Made by a program: the position numbers and the translations under genes. DNA of 6,745 bases from Candidatus Zixiibacteriota bacterium (GTDB lineage Bacteria > Zixibacteria > MSB-5A5 > GN15 > FEB-12), in NCBI GenBank assembly GCA_016213305.1, contig JACRAV010000083.1, positions 1 to 6,745 on the forward strand, written 5' to 3'. Numbering within the stretch: position 1 is the first letter of the stretch; the number at the start of each line of letters is the position of its first letter. Under the pieces are notes generated by a model that was not told the DNA's origin, ran no database searches, and saw nothing but the letters and a program-made list of their open reading frames with translations. Of the stretch, positions 1 through 5,713 are shown one piece after another.

Positions 1-110
1 AGAATGGCCTTGACCGCGTCGGCAAAACTGTCATCGAGCCGGTCGGCCATCGCCAGAATCGCCTCGGCTTCCTGCCGCATTACCGCCTGAGCGTACTTCT
101 TTGTCTTCAT
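1..110 (-). CDS. kdsD: Arabinose-5-phosphate isomerase KdsD/KpsF family, N-terminal fragment
   Basis: Only the first 36 codons are in the window; the gene runs off the left edge. The readable N-terminus starts MKTKKYAQAV and continues with an EAEAILAMADRLDDSF stretch. This matches the N-terminal helix of the KpsF/GutQ/KdsD sugar-phosphate isomerases (family pattern: E-A-x-A-l-x-x-l-a-x-r-l-d-x-x-F). The family interconverts ribulose-5-phosphate and arabinose-5-phosphate in the cytoplasm, the first committed step of Kdo synthesis. The SIS domain and CBS pair expected downstream are not visible. The ATG overlaps the kdsC stop as ATGA, which suggests translational coupling. The identification rests on a short fragment but is strongly supported by the kdsA-kdsC context. 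Confidence 0.8.
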   Translation of the reverse strand, partial: MKTKKYAQAVMRQEAEAILAMADRLDDSFADAVKAI

Positions 111-664
111 TTCGGGATATAATCCTCCGGCCGCTTGCCGGTGCCGATAAAATAACTTTCGAGCACTTCGCGAACCGCCCCGTGCCCCCCCGGTTTGCGC
201 GTGACATACCGGGCGATCTTCAACAATTCCGCATTGGAGCCGGCCACCGCGATCGGTAATCCCACCTGTCGCGCCAGGCTCACATCGAGAATCTCATTCC
301 CGATAAACGCCACTTCGCCGAGCGTGATCCCCAGTTGATCCAAAAGGGGGGTGATCAATTTGGTCTTCTCGACTTTCCCCTGCAGGACATGATTGACTCC
401 CAGATCGCTCATGCGCGAATCGGTGGCCGACGATTGACGGCCGGAGACAATCGCGATATTCAGCCCGCTCGCCATCGCCAGTTTCATGAAGAACCCGTCG
501 GAGATATTGAACTTCTTGAATTCCAATCCATCGGGGCCGAAATAGATGCAGTCATCGGTCAGCACGCCGTCGACATCGATCGCCAGCAGTTTGACCGAGC
601 GAAAGCATTTGGCCAGTTGACCCGGCGTCAATTTGCGTGCGGATTTTCTATCGGAGCGTTTCAC
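107..664 (-). CDS. kdsC: 3-deoxy-D-manno-octulosonate 8-phosphate phosphatase (KdsC, HAD superfamily)
   Basis: This 185-residue protein fits KdsC, which removes phosphate from Kdo-8-phosphate to release Kdo for lipid A-core synthesis in the cytoplasm. HAD motif I is DVDGVLTD, with nucleophile Asp30 and acid/base Asp32. Motif II is VSGR with Ser74. Lys97 or Lys100 can serve as the motif III lysine. Motif IV reads GNEILD (residues 122-127) where E. coli KdsC has GDDLID. The C-terminal GGHGAVREV (159-167) is typical of KdsC and helps shape the neighbouring subunit's active site in the tetramer. There is no cap domain, as in the C0 HAD class. The start is GTG, with GAGG (677-680) 12 nt upstream; codon 12 is TTG and is an alternative start. 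The gene overlaps kdsA by 17 nt upstream and kdsD by 4 nt downstream, so it is part of a translationally coupled operon. The odd point is the motif IV substitution. Confidence 0.93.
   Translation of the reverse strand: MKRSDRKSARKLTPGQLAKCFRSVKLLAIDVDGVLTDDCIYFGPDGLEFKKFNISDGFFMKLAMASGLNIAIVSGRQSSATDSRMSDLGVNHVLQGKVEKTKLITPLLDQLGITLGEVAFIGNEILDVSLARQVGLPIAVAGSNAELLKIARYVTRKPGGHGAVREVLESYFIGTGKRPEDYIPK
123..128 (-). promoter_or_regulatory. Ribosome binding site of kdsD inside the end of kdsC
   Basis: On the minus strand the sequence GGAGGA lies 12 nt upstream of the kdsD ATG, within the last codons of kdsC. The core is a perfect Shine-Dalgarno match, but the spacing is longer than the usual 5-9 nt. 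Together with the ATGA overlap it supports the chosen start of kdsD. Confidence 0.55.
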
Positions 665-1445
665 GTATTTTCAAAACCTCGTCAATCAGTTTATCCATCT
701 GCGACAGGGGCAACATCGCGCCGGCGTCGGATTTGGCGTCAGCCGGGTTCGGATGCGTCTCGACAAACAGTCCGTTTATCCCGACCGCCGCCGCCGCCCG
801 GGCCATCGGGATGATATACTGGGGCTGGCCGGTCGATACACTCCCGCCCCCGCCCGGGATTTGCAGGGAATGCGTGGCGTCGAATACCACCGGGAAACCG
901 GTTTCCTTCATGATGAGCAGAGCGCGGAAATCGACCACCAGATTGCGATACCCGAACGTGGTCCCCCGCTCGGTGAGCATGACTTTTTTTGAATTCGCCT
1001 TGGCCACAATCTTGGCCATGTCTTCCGGCGCCAAGAACTGCCCCTTTTTGATATTCACCCACTTGCCGGTCTGTGCGGCCGTCACTACCAGATCGGTCTG
1101 GCGGCAGAGGAACGCCGGGATTTGCAGGATATCGGCGACCTGGGCCGCGGCGGGAACATCGGTGGACTCGTGAATATCGGTCAGCACGGGGATTCCGAAA
1201 CTCTTCCTGACCTTGTCGAGCATGTTCAGCCCTTGCTCGGTCCCCGGTCCGGAATACGATTCCGCCGAGAGCCGATTGGCCTTCTTGTACGACGCCTTGA
1301 AGACGTACGGCAGATTCCGTTTGACACACATCCTGTTCACCGCTTCTGCGACTGTCAGGCAAAGGTCGGCCGACTCGGCGACACAAGGCCCGGCGATCAG
1401 AAAGAACTCTCCGGCGCTGATTCGCGCCATGCTATCGTTGGACAT
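648..1445 (-). CDS. kdsA: 3-deoxy-8-phosphooctulonate synthase (KdsA), class II metal-dependent type
   Basis: This 265-residue TIM-barrel enzyme condenses phosphoenolpyruvate with arabinose-5-phosphate to give Kdo-8-phosphate in the cytoplasm. Recognisable blocks are IAGPCVAES (17-25), KASYKKANR (50-58), PVLTDIHES (86-94), IPAFLCRQTD (109-118), VNIKKGQFLAP (130-140), LTERGTTFGYRNLVVD (157-172), FDATHSLQIPGG (188-199) and FVETHPNP (227-234). The four metal ligands known from the Aquifex enzyme are in register: Cys21, His192, Glu229 and Asp240. That makes it a metal-dependent class II enzyme, unlike E. coli KdsA, which has Asn in place of the Cys. The usual FDKANR motif reads YKKANR. No Shine-Dalgarno precedes the ATG; a promoter -10 box ends 7 nt upstream, so leaderless translation is likely. 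ATG codon 6 is an alternative start. First gene of the kdsA-kdsC-kdsD operon. Confidence 0.96.
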   Translation of the reverse strand: MSNDSMARISAGEFFLIAGPCVAESADLCLTVAEAVNRMCVKRNLPYVFKASYKKANRLSAESYSGPGTEQGLNMLDKVRKSFGIPVLTDIHESTDVPAAAQVADILQIPAFLCRQTDLVVTAAQTGKWVNIKKGQFLAPEDMAKIVAKANSKKVMLTERGTTFGYRNLVVDFRALLIMKETGFPVVFDATHSLQIPGGGGSVSTGQPQYIIPMARAAAAVGINGLFVETHPNPADAKSDAGAMLPLSQMDKLIDEVLKIRETLR

Positions 1446-1452
1446 GGGGGTG

Positions 1453-1481
1453 AATATAGGGGGTCAAAAGCGGGATGTCAG
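1453..1481 (-). promoter_or_regulatory. Sigma70-like promoter of the kdsA-kdsC-kdsD operon
   Basis: On the minus strand the -35 box is CTGACA (1476-1481, 5/6 to TTGACA). It is separated by exactly 17 bp from the -10 box TATATT (1453-1458, 5/6 to TATAAT). Only 7 nt (CACCCCC) lie between the -10 box and the kdsA ATG. The expected transcription start therefore falls at, or within a base or two of, the start codon. No Shine-Dalgarno is present. The match and spacing are seen directly; promoter activity is inferred. Confidence 0.65.
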
Positions 1482-1542
1482 CAGTTCTTGTGGGTGCAGG
1501 CGGGGGCTATGATAATGGTTCCCGTAGGTCGGCTTCATAGTT

Positions 1543-1595
1543 CCGTCAGGTCCTTTCCGTCCTGAGCTTGACTCAGGACGGATGAGACCTGATGG
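1543..1595. repeat. Nested palindromic unit 1 (REP/BIME-like)
   Basis: The outer arms CCGTCAGGTC (1543-1552) and GACCTGATGG (1586-1595) pair over 10 positions with one G-U type mismatch. Inside, after 4 unpaired bases on each side, CCGTCCTGAG (1557-1566) and CTCAGGACGG (1572-1581) form a perfect 10-bp stem with a 5-nt CTTGA loop. The whole unit folds into a long two-storey hairpin. It shares its outer arms with the unit at 1607-1649. It lies in a non-coding spacer and resembles dispersed intergenic palindromes of bacteria; copy number elsewhere in the genome cannot be seen here. Confidence 0.7.
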
Positions 1596-1606
1596 CCCCG
1601 ACAAAA

Positions 1607-1649
1607 GTGTCAGGTCTCGCCCGGCTATCGCCGGACTAGGACCTGACAC
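1607..1649. repeat. Nested palindromic unit 2 (REP/BIME-like), possible terminator on the minus strand
   Basis: The outer arms GTGTCAGGTC (1607-1616) and GACCTGACAC (1640-1649) are perfect 10-bp inverted repeats. The inner arms CCGGC (1621-1625) and GCCGG (1630-1634) close a 4-nt loop, with unpaired bases of 4 and 5 nt between the two stems. The core GTCAGGTC/GACCTGA is shared with unit 1, so these look like two diverged copies of one element. Read on the minus strand the hairpin is followed by TTTT, so it could also help stop transcription before the kdsA promoter. Confidence 0.7.
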
Positions 1650-1662
1650 AACATCCAAATAA

Positions 1663-1689
1663 GTCAGGCCGAGCCGGTCGAGGCCCGAC
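1663..1689 (-). terminator. Hairpin just downstream of the DUF4430-like gene, candidate terminator
   Basis: GTCAGGCC (1663-1670) and GGCCCGAC (1682-1689) form an 8-position stem with one mismatch around an 11-nt loop. It begins 8 nt after the stop of the minus-strand gene at 1697-2086. On that strand it is followed by TTATTT, a weak U-tract. It may be a weak intrinsic terminator or a third, shorter member of the neighbouring palindromic repeats. With the two units to its left it separates that gene from the kdsA operon. Confidence 0.45.
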
Positions 1690-1696
1690 CCCTAAA

Positions 1697-2086
1697 TCAC
1701 TTCCCCATCTTCCGAAAATACCACTTCACCCGGTCGCCGGTGTGCGTGATAAATCGGTCGGCCGCCACGTTCGGCATCGAGTCGTTCACCGAATAAATCC
1801 AGAACACCGACGTACCGCTCTTTGCCGAGTCAATCTGTTTCACAAACACCCCGCCCACGGTACTCTGATAGCAGACGGCATACGACTCCCGAAGCAGGTC
1901 AAACACCGACACCGAGTCTTTTCCCGCCAGCTCGATGACAATACTGTCGCGCGACGCGGGCGTCTGCGCGGTGTCGGCCGAGCCGGGCGCGTCCTGTTTC
2001 GCCTTGTCGGCACGGCCGGAACACCCGACCCCCGACTGGCAGGCGAGAGCGACCAAAAGTAGCATGATAAATCGAGTTACATTCAT
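1697..2086 (-). CDS. Small exported protein or lipoprotein with a DUF4430-like domain
   Basis: This protein of 129 residues begins with an export signal (MNVTRFIMLLLVALAC, then QSGVGC). Cys16 or Cys22 could be a lipidated cysteine, but neither context (ALAC, GVGC) is a textbook lipobox. A Ser/Ala/Asp-rich linker runs to about residue 46. The rest matches the DUF4430/transcobalamin-C-terminal-like pattern: SVSVFDLL (58-65), GGVFVKQI (78-85), FWIYSVND (95-102) and TGDRVKWYF (116-124). In other proteins this fold is a small beta-rich extracytoplasmic module, sometimes associated with cobalamin binding; nothing here shows a ligand. AGGA lies 10 nt before the ATG. The gene stands alone: it is divergent from a membrane-protein gene and is separated from kdsA by 251 bp of hairpins and promoter. 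The domain assignment is from pattern recognition only; the exact role is unknown. Confidence 0.75.
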   Translation of the reverse strand: MNVTRFIMLLLVALACQSGVGCSGRADKAKQDAPGSADTAQTPASRDSIVIELAGKDSVSVFDLLRESYAVCYQSTVGGVFVKQIDSAKSGTSVFWIYSVNDSMPNVAADRFITHTGDRVKWYFRKMGK

Positions 2087-2168
2087 GAAGGGACCGTCCT
2101 TTTTTGCTTGTGTGTGGCGGCCTCAATTGGTACATAATTCATACCCATAAGACAAGAGGGAAATAATT
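2087..2168. promoter_or_regulatory. Divergent spacer between the DUF4430-like gene and the membrane-protein gene
   Basis: These 82 bp must hold the start signals of both neighbours. For the plus-strand gene, GAGGG (2156-2160) sits 8 nt before the ATG, a good Shine-Dalgarno. CATAAT (2133-2138) is a possible plus-strand -10 box, but no convincing -35 box lies at 16-18 bp. For the minus-strand gene, AGGA (2097-2100 on the complement) is the likely ribosome site. GGTA/TACC arms (2129-2145) around an AT-rich centre form a weak palindrome. No firm promoter was identified for either gene. Confidence 0.4.
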
Positions 2169-3092
2169 ATGGACTACGGCAGAATGATACGCGACTCGTT
2201 GGCGCTGGCCTGGCGACACAAATCATTGTGGGTGTTCGGGCTGTTCACCGGCTGGGGCACCACCTTCAATACGTCGTTTGGGAAGAACGACCTGAAATCG
2301 CTGAGCGGCGGTGAACTGGGCGACTCGCCGTATGGCATGTTTGGCCAGGACCCGTCACAGTACATGTCACTCCTCGCTCCGTTCCTTGTCGGGATGGTCA
2401 TTTTCGCCATAGTGTACATTCTGGCATCATGCATCGCCAACCCCGCGCAGGTTGACGCCGTGAATCGCATCACTCGAGGCGGCACCTACAAGTTTTCCGA
2501 ATCATTTTCCACCGGCGTCGATTTCTTCTGGCGGATACTGGGAATGTACATTGTCGGGTTTGTGGTTTTTTTGGTGTCGATGGGCGTGATCGGAGCGTGT
2601 GTCGGGGTGGCCTTTGTGATAACCCCGATTCTGGGCATCATTTCCCTTCTGCCGGCCATTCCGTTGTTCTTCTTCGTCATTCTGGCGCTGACGATGATCT
2701 TCTATCTGGCACAGCGGGCGGTGGTTGTCCGGAATGTGTCGATCGCCGACTCCCTCCAGGAGGGGTACGCCCTCTTTCGCAATCATCTGGGAAAGAACGT
2801 GGTGTTCTTCCTGATCTGTTTCGGGCTGGCCCTTGGCATAGGAATGATGGTTGGTCTGGCCATGGTGATAATCTATCTGCCGGTCGGAGCGCTGGCCTAT
2901 TCGCTGGGCGCGCCGGTCTGGGCGGCGTTCCTGATTGCGATTGCTCTCGCCTTGCCCGTCTCGATTCCCGTGGGCGGATATTTCGGCACCTTCTTCAGTT
3001 CGCTGTTCACCATGTTTTACTTCGGACTGGTCGAGCCGTCCGGCCCACAGGCCGGGTTTGTGGCGGTGGCAGAACCGACGCAGGGAACCTGA
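2169..3092 (+). CDS. Polytopic inner-membrane protein of unknown function
   Basis: 307 residues, start ATG with GAGGG 8 nt upstream. There is no cleavable signal. After an amphipathic N-terminus and a short hydrophobic patch (19-30), strongly hydrophobic segments occupy roughly 68-90, 122-150, 153-181, 211-237, 239-264 and 268-288, about six membrane spans. The soluble stretch at 91-120 contains NPAQVDAVNRITRGG. The segment RAVVVRNVSIADSLQEGYALFRNHLGKN (183-210, with a conserved-looking Ala/Asp-Ser-Leu-x-x-Gly-Tyr core) is the pattern seen in DUF7544-like or glycerophosphodiesterase-membrane-domain-like proteins, which carry an amphipathic helix before the last spans. No catalytic motif is visible, so transport, lipid or membrane-organising roles cannot be told apart. 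It is divergent from the DUF4430-like gene and is followed after 61 bp by the PDZ protein, which may or may not share its transcript. Confidence 0.85.
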   Translation: MDYGRMIRDSLALAWRHKSLWVFGLFTGWGTTFNTSFGKNDLKSLSGGELGDSPYGMFGQDPSQYMSLLAPFLVGMVIFAIVYILASCIANPAQVDAVNRITRGGTYKFSESFSTGVDFFWRILGMYIVGFVVFLVSMGVIGACVGVAFVITPILGIISLLPAIPLFFFVILALTMIFYLAQRAVVVRNVSIADSLQEGYALFRNHLGKNVVFFLICFGLALGIGMMVGLAMVIIYLPVGALAYSLGAPVWAAFLIAIALALPVSIPVGGYFGTFFSSLFTMFYFGLVEPSGPQAGFVAVAEPTQGT

Positions 3093-3153
3093 CTCTAGGA
3101 GCCGCTTGAGTGCCTTTGCTCAAACCTTGATCCGCCGGTCCGTCTGATATACC

Positions 3154-4227
3154 TTGGCCTCCGTGCGACAGGTTATATACAGATCCTTTATTCTCATGGC
3201 GGGCCTTGGTCTGCCGTTCGGCCCGGCCGTTCATGCTCAGACATTCGGCCTGCCGGATGTCACAATCAACAATGTGGCCAGTTCATTTCAGGCGGGGCTG
3301 TATCCGGATTACTACCGTGAGAACTCGATCTCGGCCGACATGCGCTGGCTCACCAATAATGATTCGGTCATCGAGAAATTCTGGCTAACCCAGGGCGACT
3401 CGGTGTTGTCGAAACTGGCGCACATGGGCGGCATCAACTGGGTGGAGCCGTCATTTCCGATCTACCTCGTGAAATACTATCCCTCGGCCGGCGTGTCCGA
3501 CCCGCTGGTGATCCCCCTCGGCGGACTGATGAAGGGTGTCACCGTGGAAGCACCCCCGGACAGCGCTGGATTGTTGTTCAATCTGATCTATCAGCTTTCG
3601 GGAAGACTGCTGGTCCAGGCCAGACTCTCGGACACGGCCAATTCCCCCGCCATAGCCAGACATCCGCTGTTCGGTCCGGGACCGTTCCGGCGCGATAATC
3701 TGGCCATGCTCCTGACTCTCGCCACCGCGCCGTCGTTTATCGGAGCCGATGCTACGCTGGCCTCCTATAATTCCCCGTTCTGGCGGGCGCGCACCCCCGG
3801 ACGACAGGTGCTGGAGGAGTTGTTCCAGAAACGATGGATGATTACGCCACAGAAACCGCTGGCACAGTGGTTGATCGAAGAACCGTACGACTCGCCGCTG
3901 GTCGAATCAACCCGGACCCCTTCTTTCGCCACCGACTCAACGACTTTGGTGGTGTCGTCAATGGCCGGACTCCCTCCTGCGGGTACGCTGGGGTTCACGG
4001 TCAAGTCGATCGGCGGACGATTCGAGATCGACAAGATCGACCCGGCACGCCTGGCGTACGCCTGCGGGCTTCGCACTGGCGATGCCATTTCCCAGGTTGA
4101 CGCCCGCCGGGCATCGACCGTCAAAGACCTCTTCGAGCGTATGCTCACCGGCCTGGACAAGGGCGGCAGTACACTGACCCTGTTCCGTGCCGGCAAAACC
4201 GTCACTCTGCTTCTGCGCCGCTCTTAG
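3154..4227 (+). CDS. Secreted protein with an unrecognised core and a C-terminal PDZ domain
   Basis: Up to 357 residues. The start is uncertain: TTG at 3154, GTG at 3163 and ATG at 3196 are in frame and none has a clear Shine-Dalgarno. The GTG start gives the best signal peptide (MRQVIYRSF, a hydrophobic core, then AVHAQTF with likely cleavage after HA); the ATG start would lose the positive n-region. Residues about 40-260 (numbered from the TTG) form a domain I do not recognise, with a conspicuous HMGGINWVEPSFPIYLVKYY segment (90-109). Residues 279-357 are a PDZ domain: GTLGFTVKSIGG, then GLRTGDAISQVDARR and a closing beta strand. No serine or zinc protease motif is visible, so this is not a DegP- or RseP-type enzyme as far as can be read. 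It probably works in the periplasm or outside as a binding or scaffolding factor. Confidence 0.82.
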   Translation: MASVRQVIYRSFILMAGLGLPFGPAVHAQTFGLPDVTINNVASSFQAGLYPDYYRENSISADMRWLTNNDSVIEKFWLTQGDSVLSKLAHMGGINWVEPSFPIYLVKYYPSAGVSDPLVIPLGGLMKGVTVEAPPDSAGLLFNLIYQLSGRLLVQARLSDTANSPAIARHPLFGPGPFRRDNLAMLLTLATAPSFIGADATLASYNSPFWRARTPGRQVLEELFQKRWMITPQKPLAQWLIEEPYDSPLVESTRTPSFATDSTTLVVSSMAGLPPAGTLGFTVKSIGGRFEIDKIDPARLAYACGLRTGDAISQVDARRASTVKDLFERMLTGLDKGGSTLTLFRAGKTVTLLLRRS

Positions 4228-4449
4228 TCAATCGACGTCAGACATTCGCCTAATTTGCTGACACAGAGCAAGTTGAACGGGAAGGACTGCCCCGCCGTCT
4301 CGTCCGCAAATTTTTATGATCTCCGGTGGTCTTATCGATTAATCTTTTTGTCCGCCTCGCTTGTCTTAGGACCGAAATACCAGCTTGATTGTACAACTAC
4401 TGCAGAACGAAAAACTTTTTGAATCGCGTAGAGCCGAAAGGAACAACTT
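4228..4449. other. Gene-free spacer before the repeat lipoprotein gene
   Basis: 222 bp without a supportable gene. TTGCT/AGCAA (4255-4259 and 4267-4271) is a weak 5-bp hairpin without a U-tract, so no terminator can be claimed for the PDZ gene. The right half is AT-rich, with TTTTTG at 4345-4350, and should contain a promoter for the next gene, but no -35/-10 pair with good spacing was found. AAAGGA (4437-4442) lies 7 nt before the ATG at 4450 and is a good Shine-Dalgarno. Confidence 0.6.
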
Positions 4450-5619
4450 ATGAATCGTAAACTTCTTTCTTTGCTCGCTGTCCTGACTGCGGTTCTGTTA
4501 CTGGCGGGGTGCTCACAGAACCCGACCACGCCAACCACGAGCACATCACTTAATCTGAACTCTCCGACCGGTGGATACACCGCCTCGAACGAACCGACTG
4601 CCTTCGGCGACCCGGAATTGCAGGGTTCGGTGGCCGATGAGACCGCGTTTAACGATCCTCTGCTCAGTTCCGCGTCGGTTGACTCTCTCATGCGGAATCC
4701 CCTGGGTGGCTGGTTCCATTTCCGGGCCATCTGGGGTCATCTCGTCGCCGACTCAACCGAGAGTATGGTCACCGATTGGACCGGCAAACTCGAAATCAGC
4801 CATGGCGCGCTGGTCCTCCGCAAGATCATTCGATTTGAGGAAGGCGATGAGGTTCTTCCGCGTACCGACCCGAGAATCATCGAATGGGTATCGCACACTG
4901 GATCACACAGCGACGGTGTCGCGGTTGATCTCTTCGTGCCCCGGCCACAACCGGTACTGGATACCACATTTGTCGTGGATACGGCTGGTGATACGTCCAC
5001 GGTGATCGACACCACCTGGCCGGAGCCGCCGACTCTCACCTTCACCACTCCCCCCTATTCGCGGACCTTCACTTTGGCCGAACTGATGAAACTCGACACG
5101 GTCGTGACTCTGTCGGATTCCAATGAAGTGGCGTTCTGGGGCATGCGGATGTTTCGCACTACCTGTCCGCGCGGATTCGTGGCGGGCGGATGGGATAAGG
5201 CCGACTCCTCCGGCGTCGGATTGTTCCGGGGACGGTGGATCAATCGCTGGGGCAACTTCGCCGGATTCTATCACGGTCATTACGGCATCAATGACCACGG
5301 GATTCCCGTCTTCTTCGGCAAATGGATCGACAGCACCGGCCGCTTCGAGGGATTCCTGCGGGGCACCTGGGGATTTCTCCCACCTCAGAATGAACCTGAC
5401 ACGCGTCCGAGTCGGGGCTGGTTTGCCGGACATATCTTCGACGCCGGGGGACATCGGGTCGGCATCCTTCGCGGAAAACTTGTCGCTCCTGATTCGCCCG
5501 AAGCCCACGGCTTCATGGAAGGACGCTGGAAATTAATTTGTAGTGAAGAGGCGGCTGAAGGTCCGGGCGGTCAAGGCGGCCAGGGCCGGGGCGGCATCGA
5601 CGACGGTATGGGCGATTAA
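4450..5619 (+). CDS. Lipoprotein with tandem Gly/aromatic beta repeats, unknown function
   Basis: 389 residues, ATG with AAAGGA 7 nt upstream. The signal peptide ends in the canonical lipobox LLAGC, with Cys21 as the lipidated residue; a Thr/Asn/Pro-rich tether follows (23-50). Residues 85-160 form a beta-rich domain (WFHFRAIWGHL, TDWTGKLEISHGALVLRK). A Thr/Asp-rich linker at 170-190 precedes a second strand-rich part. From about 242 to 360 there are some eight repeats of G-[FWIL]-x-x-G-x-[WYIL], starting near 242, 257, 272, 286, 301, 323, 338 and 354, mostly 14-16 residues apart. They resemble MORN-type beta hairpins in spirit (GLFRGRW, GFYHGHY, GFLRGTW) without matching the MORN consensus. 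The tail is Gly/Gln-rich and ends acidic. Surface or periplasmic localisation is inferred from the lipobox. It stands between its own spacer and a terminator, so it is probably monocistronic. Confidence 0.87.
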   Translation: MNRKLLSLLAVLTAVLLLAGCSQNPTTPTTSTSLNLNSPTGGYTASNEPTAFGDPELQGSVADETAFNDPLLSSASVDSLMRNPLGGWFHFRAIWGHLVADSTESMVTDWTGKLEISHGALVLRKIIRFEEGDEVLPRTDPRIIEWVSHTGSHSDGVAVDLFVPRPQPVLDTTFVVDTAGDTSTVIDTTWPEPPTLTFTTPPYSRTFTLAELMKLDTVVTLSDSNEVAFWGMRMFRTTCPRGFVAGGWDKADSSGVGLFRGRWINRWGNFAGFYHGHYGINDHGIPVFFGKWIDSTGRFEGFLRGTWGFLPPQNEPDTRPSRGWFAGHIFDAGGHRVGILRGKLVAPDSPEAHGFMEGRWKLICSEEAAEGPGGQGGQGRGGIDDGMGD

Positions 5620-5640
5620 CACACCCACGCATAGAAATTG

Positions 5641-5676
5641 AAACCCCGGAACGGCGACAACGCCAGCCGGGGTTTT
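5641..5676. terminator. Intrinsic terminator between convergent genes
   Basis: AAACCCCGG (5641-5649) pairs perfectly with CCGGGGTTT (5667-5675). An inner GGCG/CGCC stem (5653-5656 and 5661-5664) closes an ACAA tetraloop. On the plus strand the stem runs into TTTTC, the usual form of a rho-independent terminator for the lipoprotein gene ending at 5619. On the minus strand it is followed by TTTCAATTTC, so it can probably also serve the TPR gene ending at 5714. Confidence 0.88.
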
Positions 5677-5713
5677 CTATTCAACATCCGACCAGCCGTT
5701 CAAATTCCGGACT

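Noticed and set aside
335..1173. Overlapping plus-strand open frames (335-814, 633-992, 637-1173) over kdsC and kdsA
   Set aside because: Shadows of well-recognised minus-strand enzymes; their translations are Arg/Pro-rich with no domain or ribosome site.
1464..1658. 64-codon minus-strand frame across the palindromic repeats
   Set aside because: Its sequence is dictated by the inverted repeats and the kdsA promoter; no start signal and no protein-like features.
1543..1689. CRISPR array
   Set aside because: The repeats are palindromic units of different internal sequence, not identical direct repeats with regular spacers.
4255..4271. Small hairpin TTGCT/AGCAA after the PDZ gene as a terminator
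   Set aside because: Only 5 bp with a 7-nt loop and no U-tract.
4332..4730. 132-codon minus-strand frame over the 4228-4449 spacer and the lipoprotein start
   Set aside because: Half of it is antisense to a clear signal peptide and tether; no ribosome site and no recognisable domain.
4903..5508. 201-codon minus-strand frame within the repeat lipoprotein gene
   Set aside because: Antisense shadow; the plus-strand frame has the lipobox and the periodic repeats.
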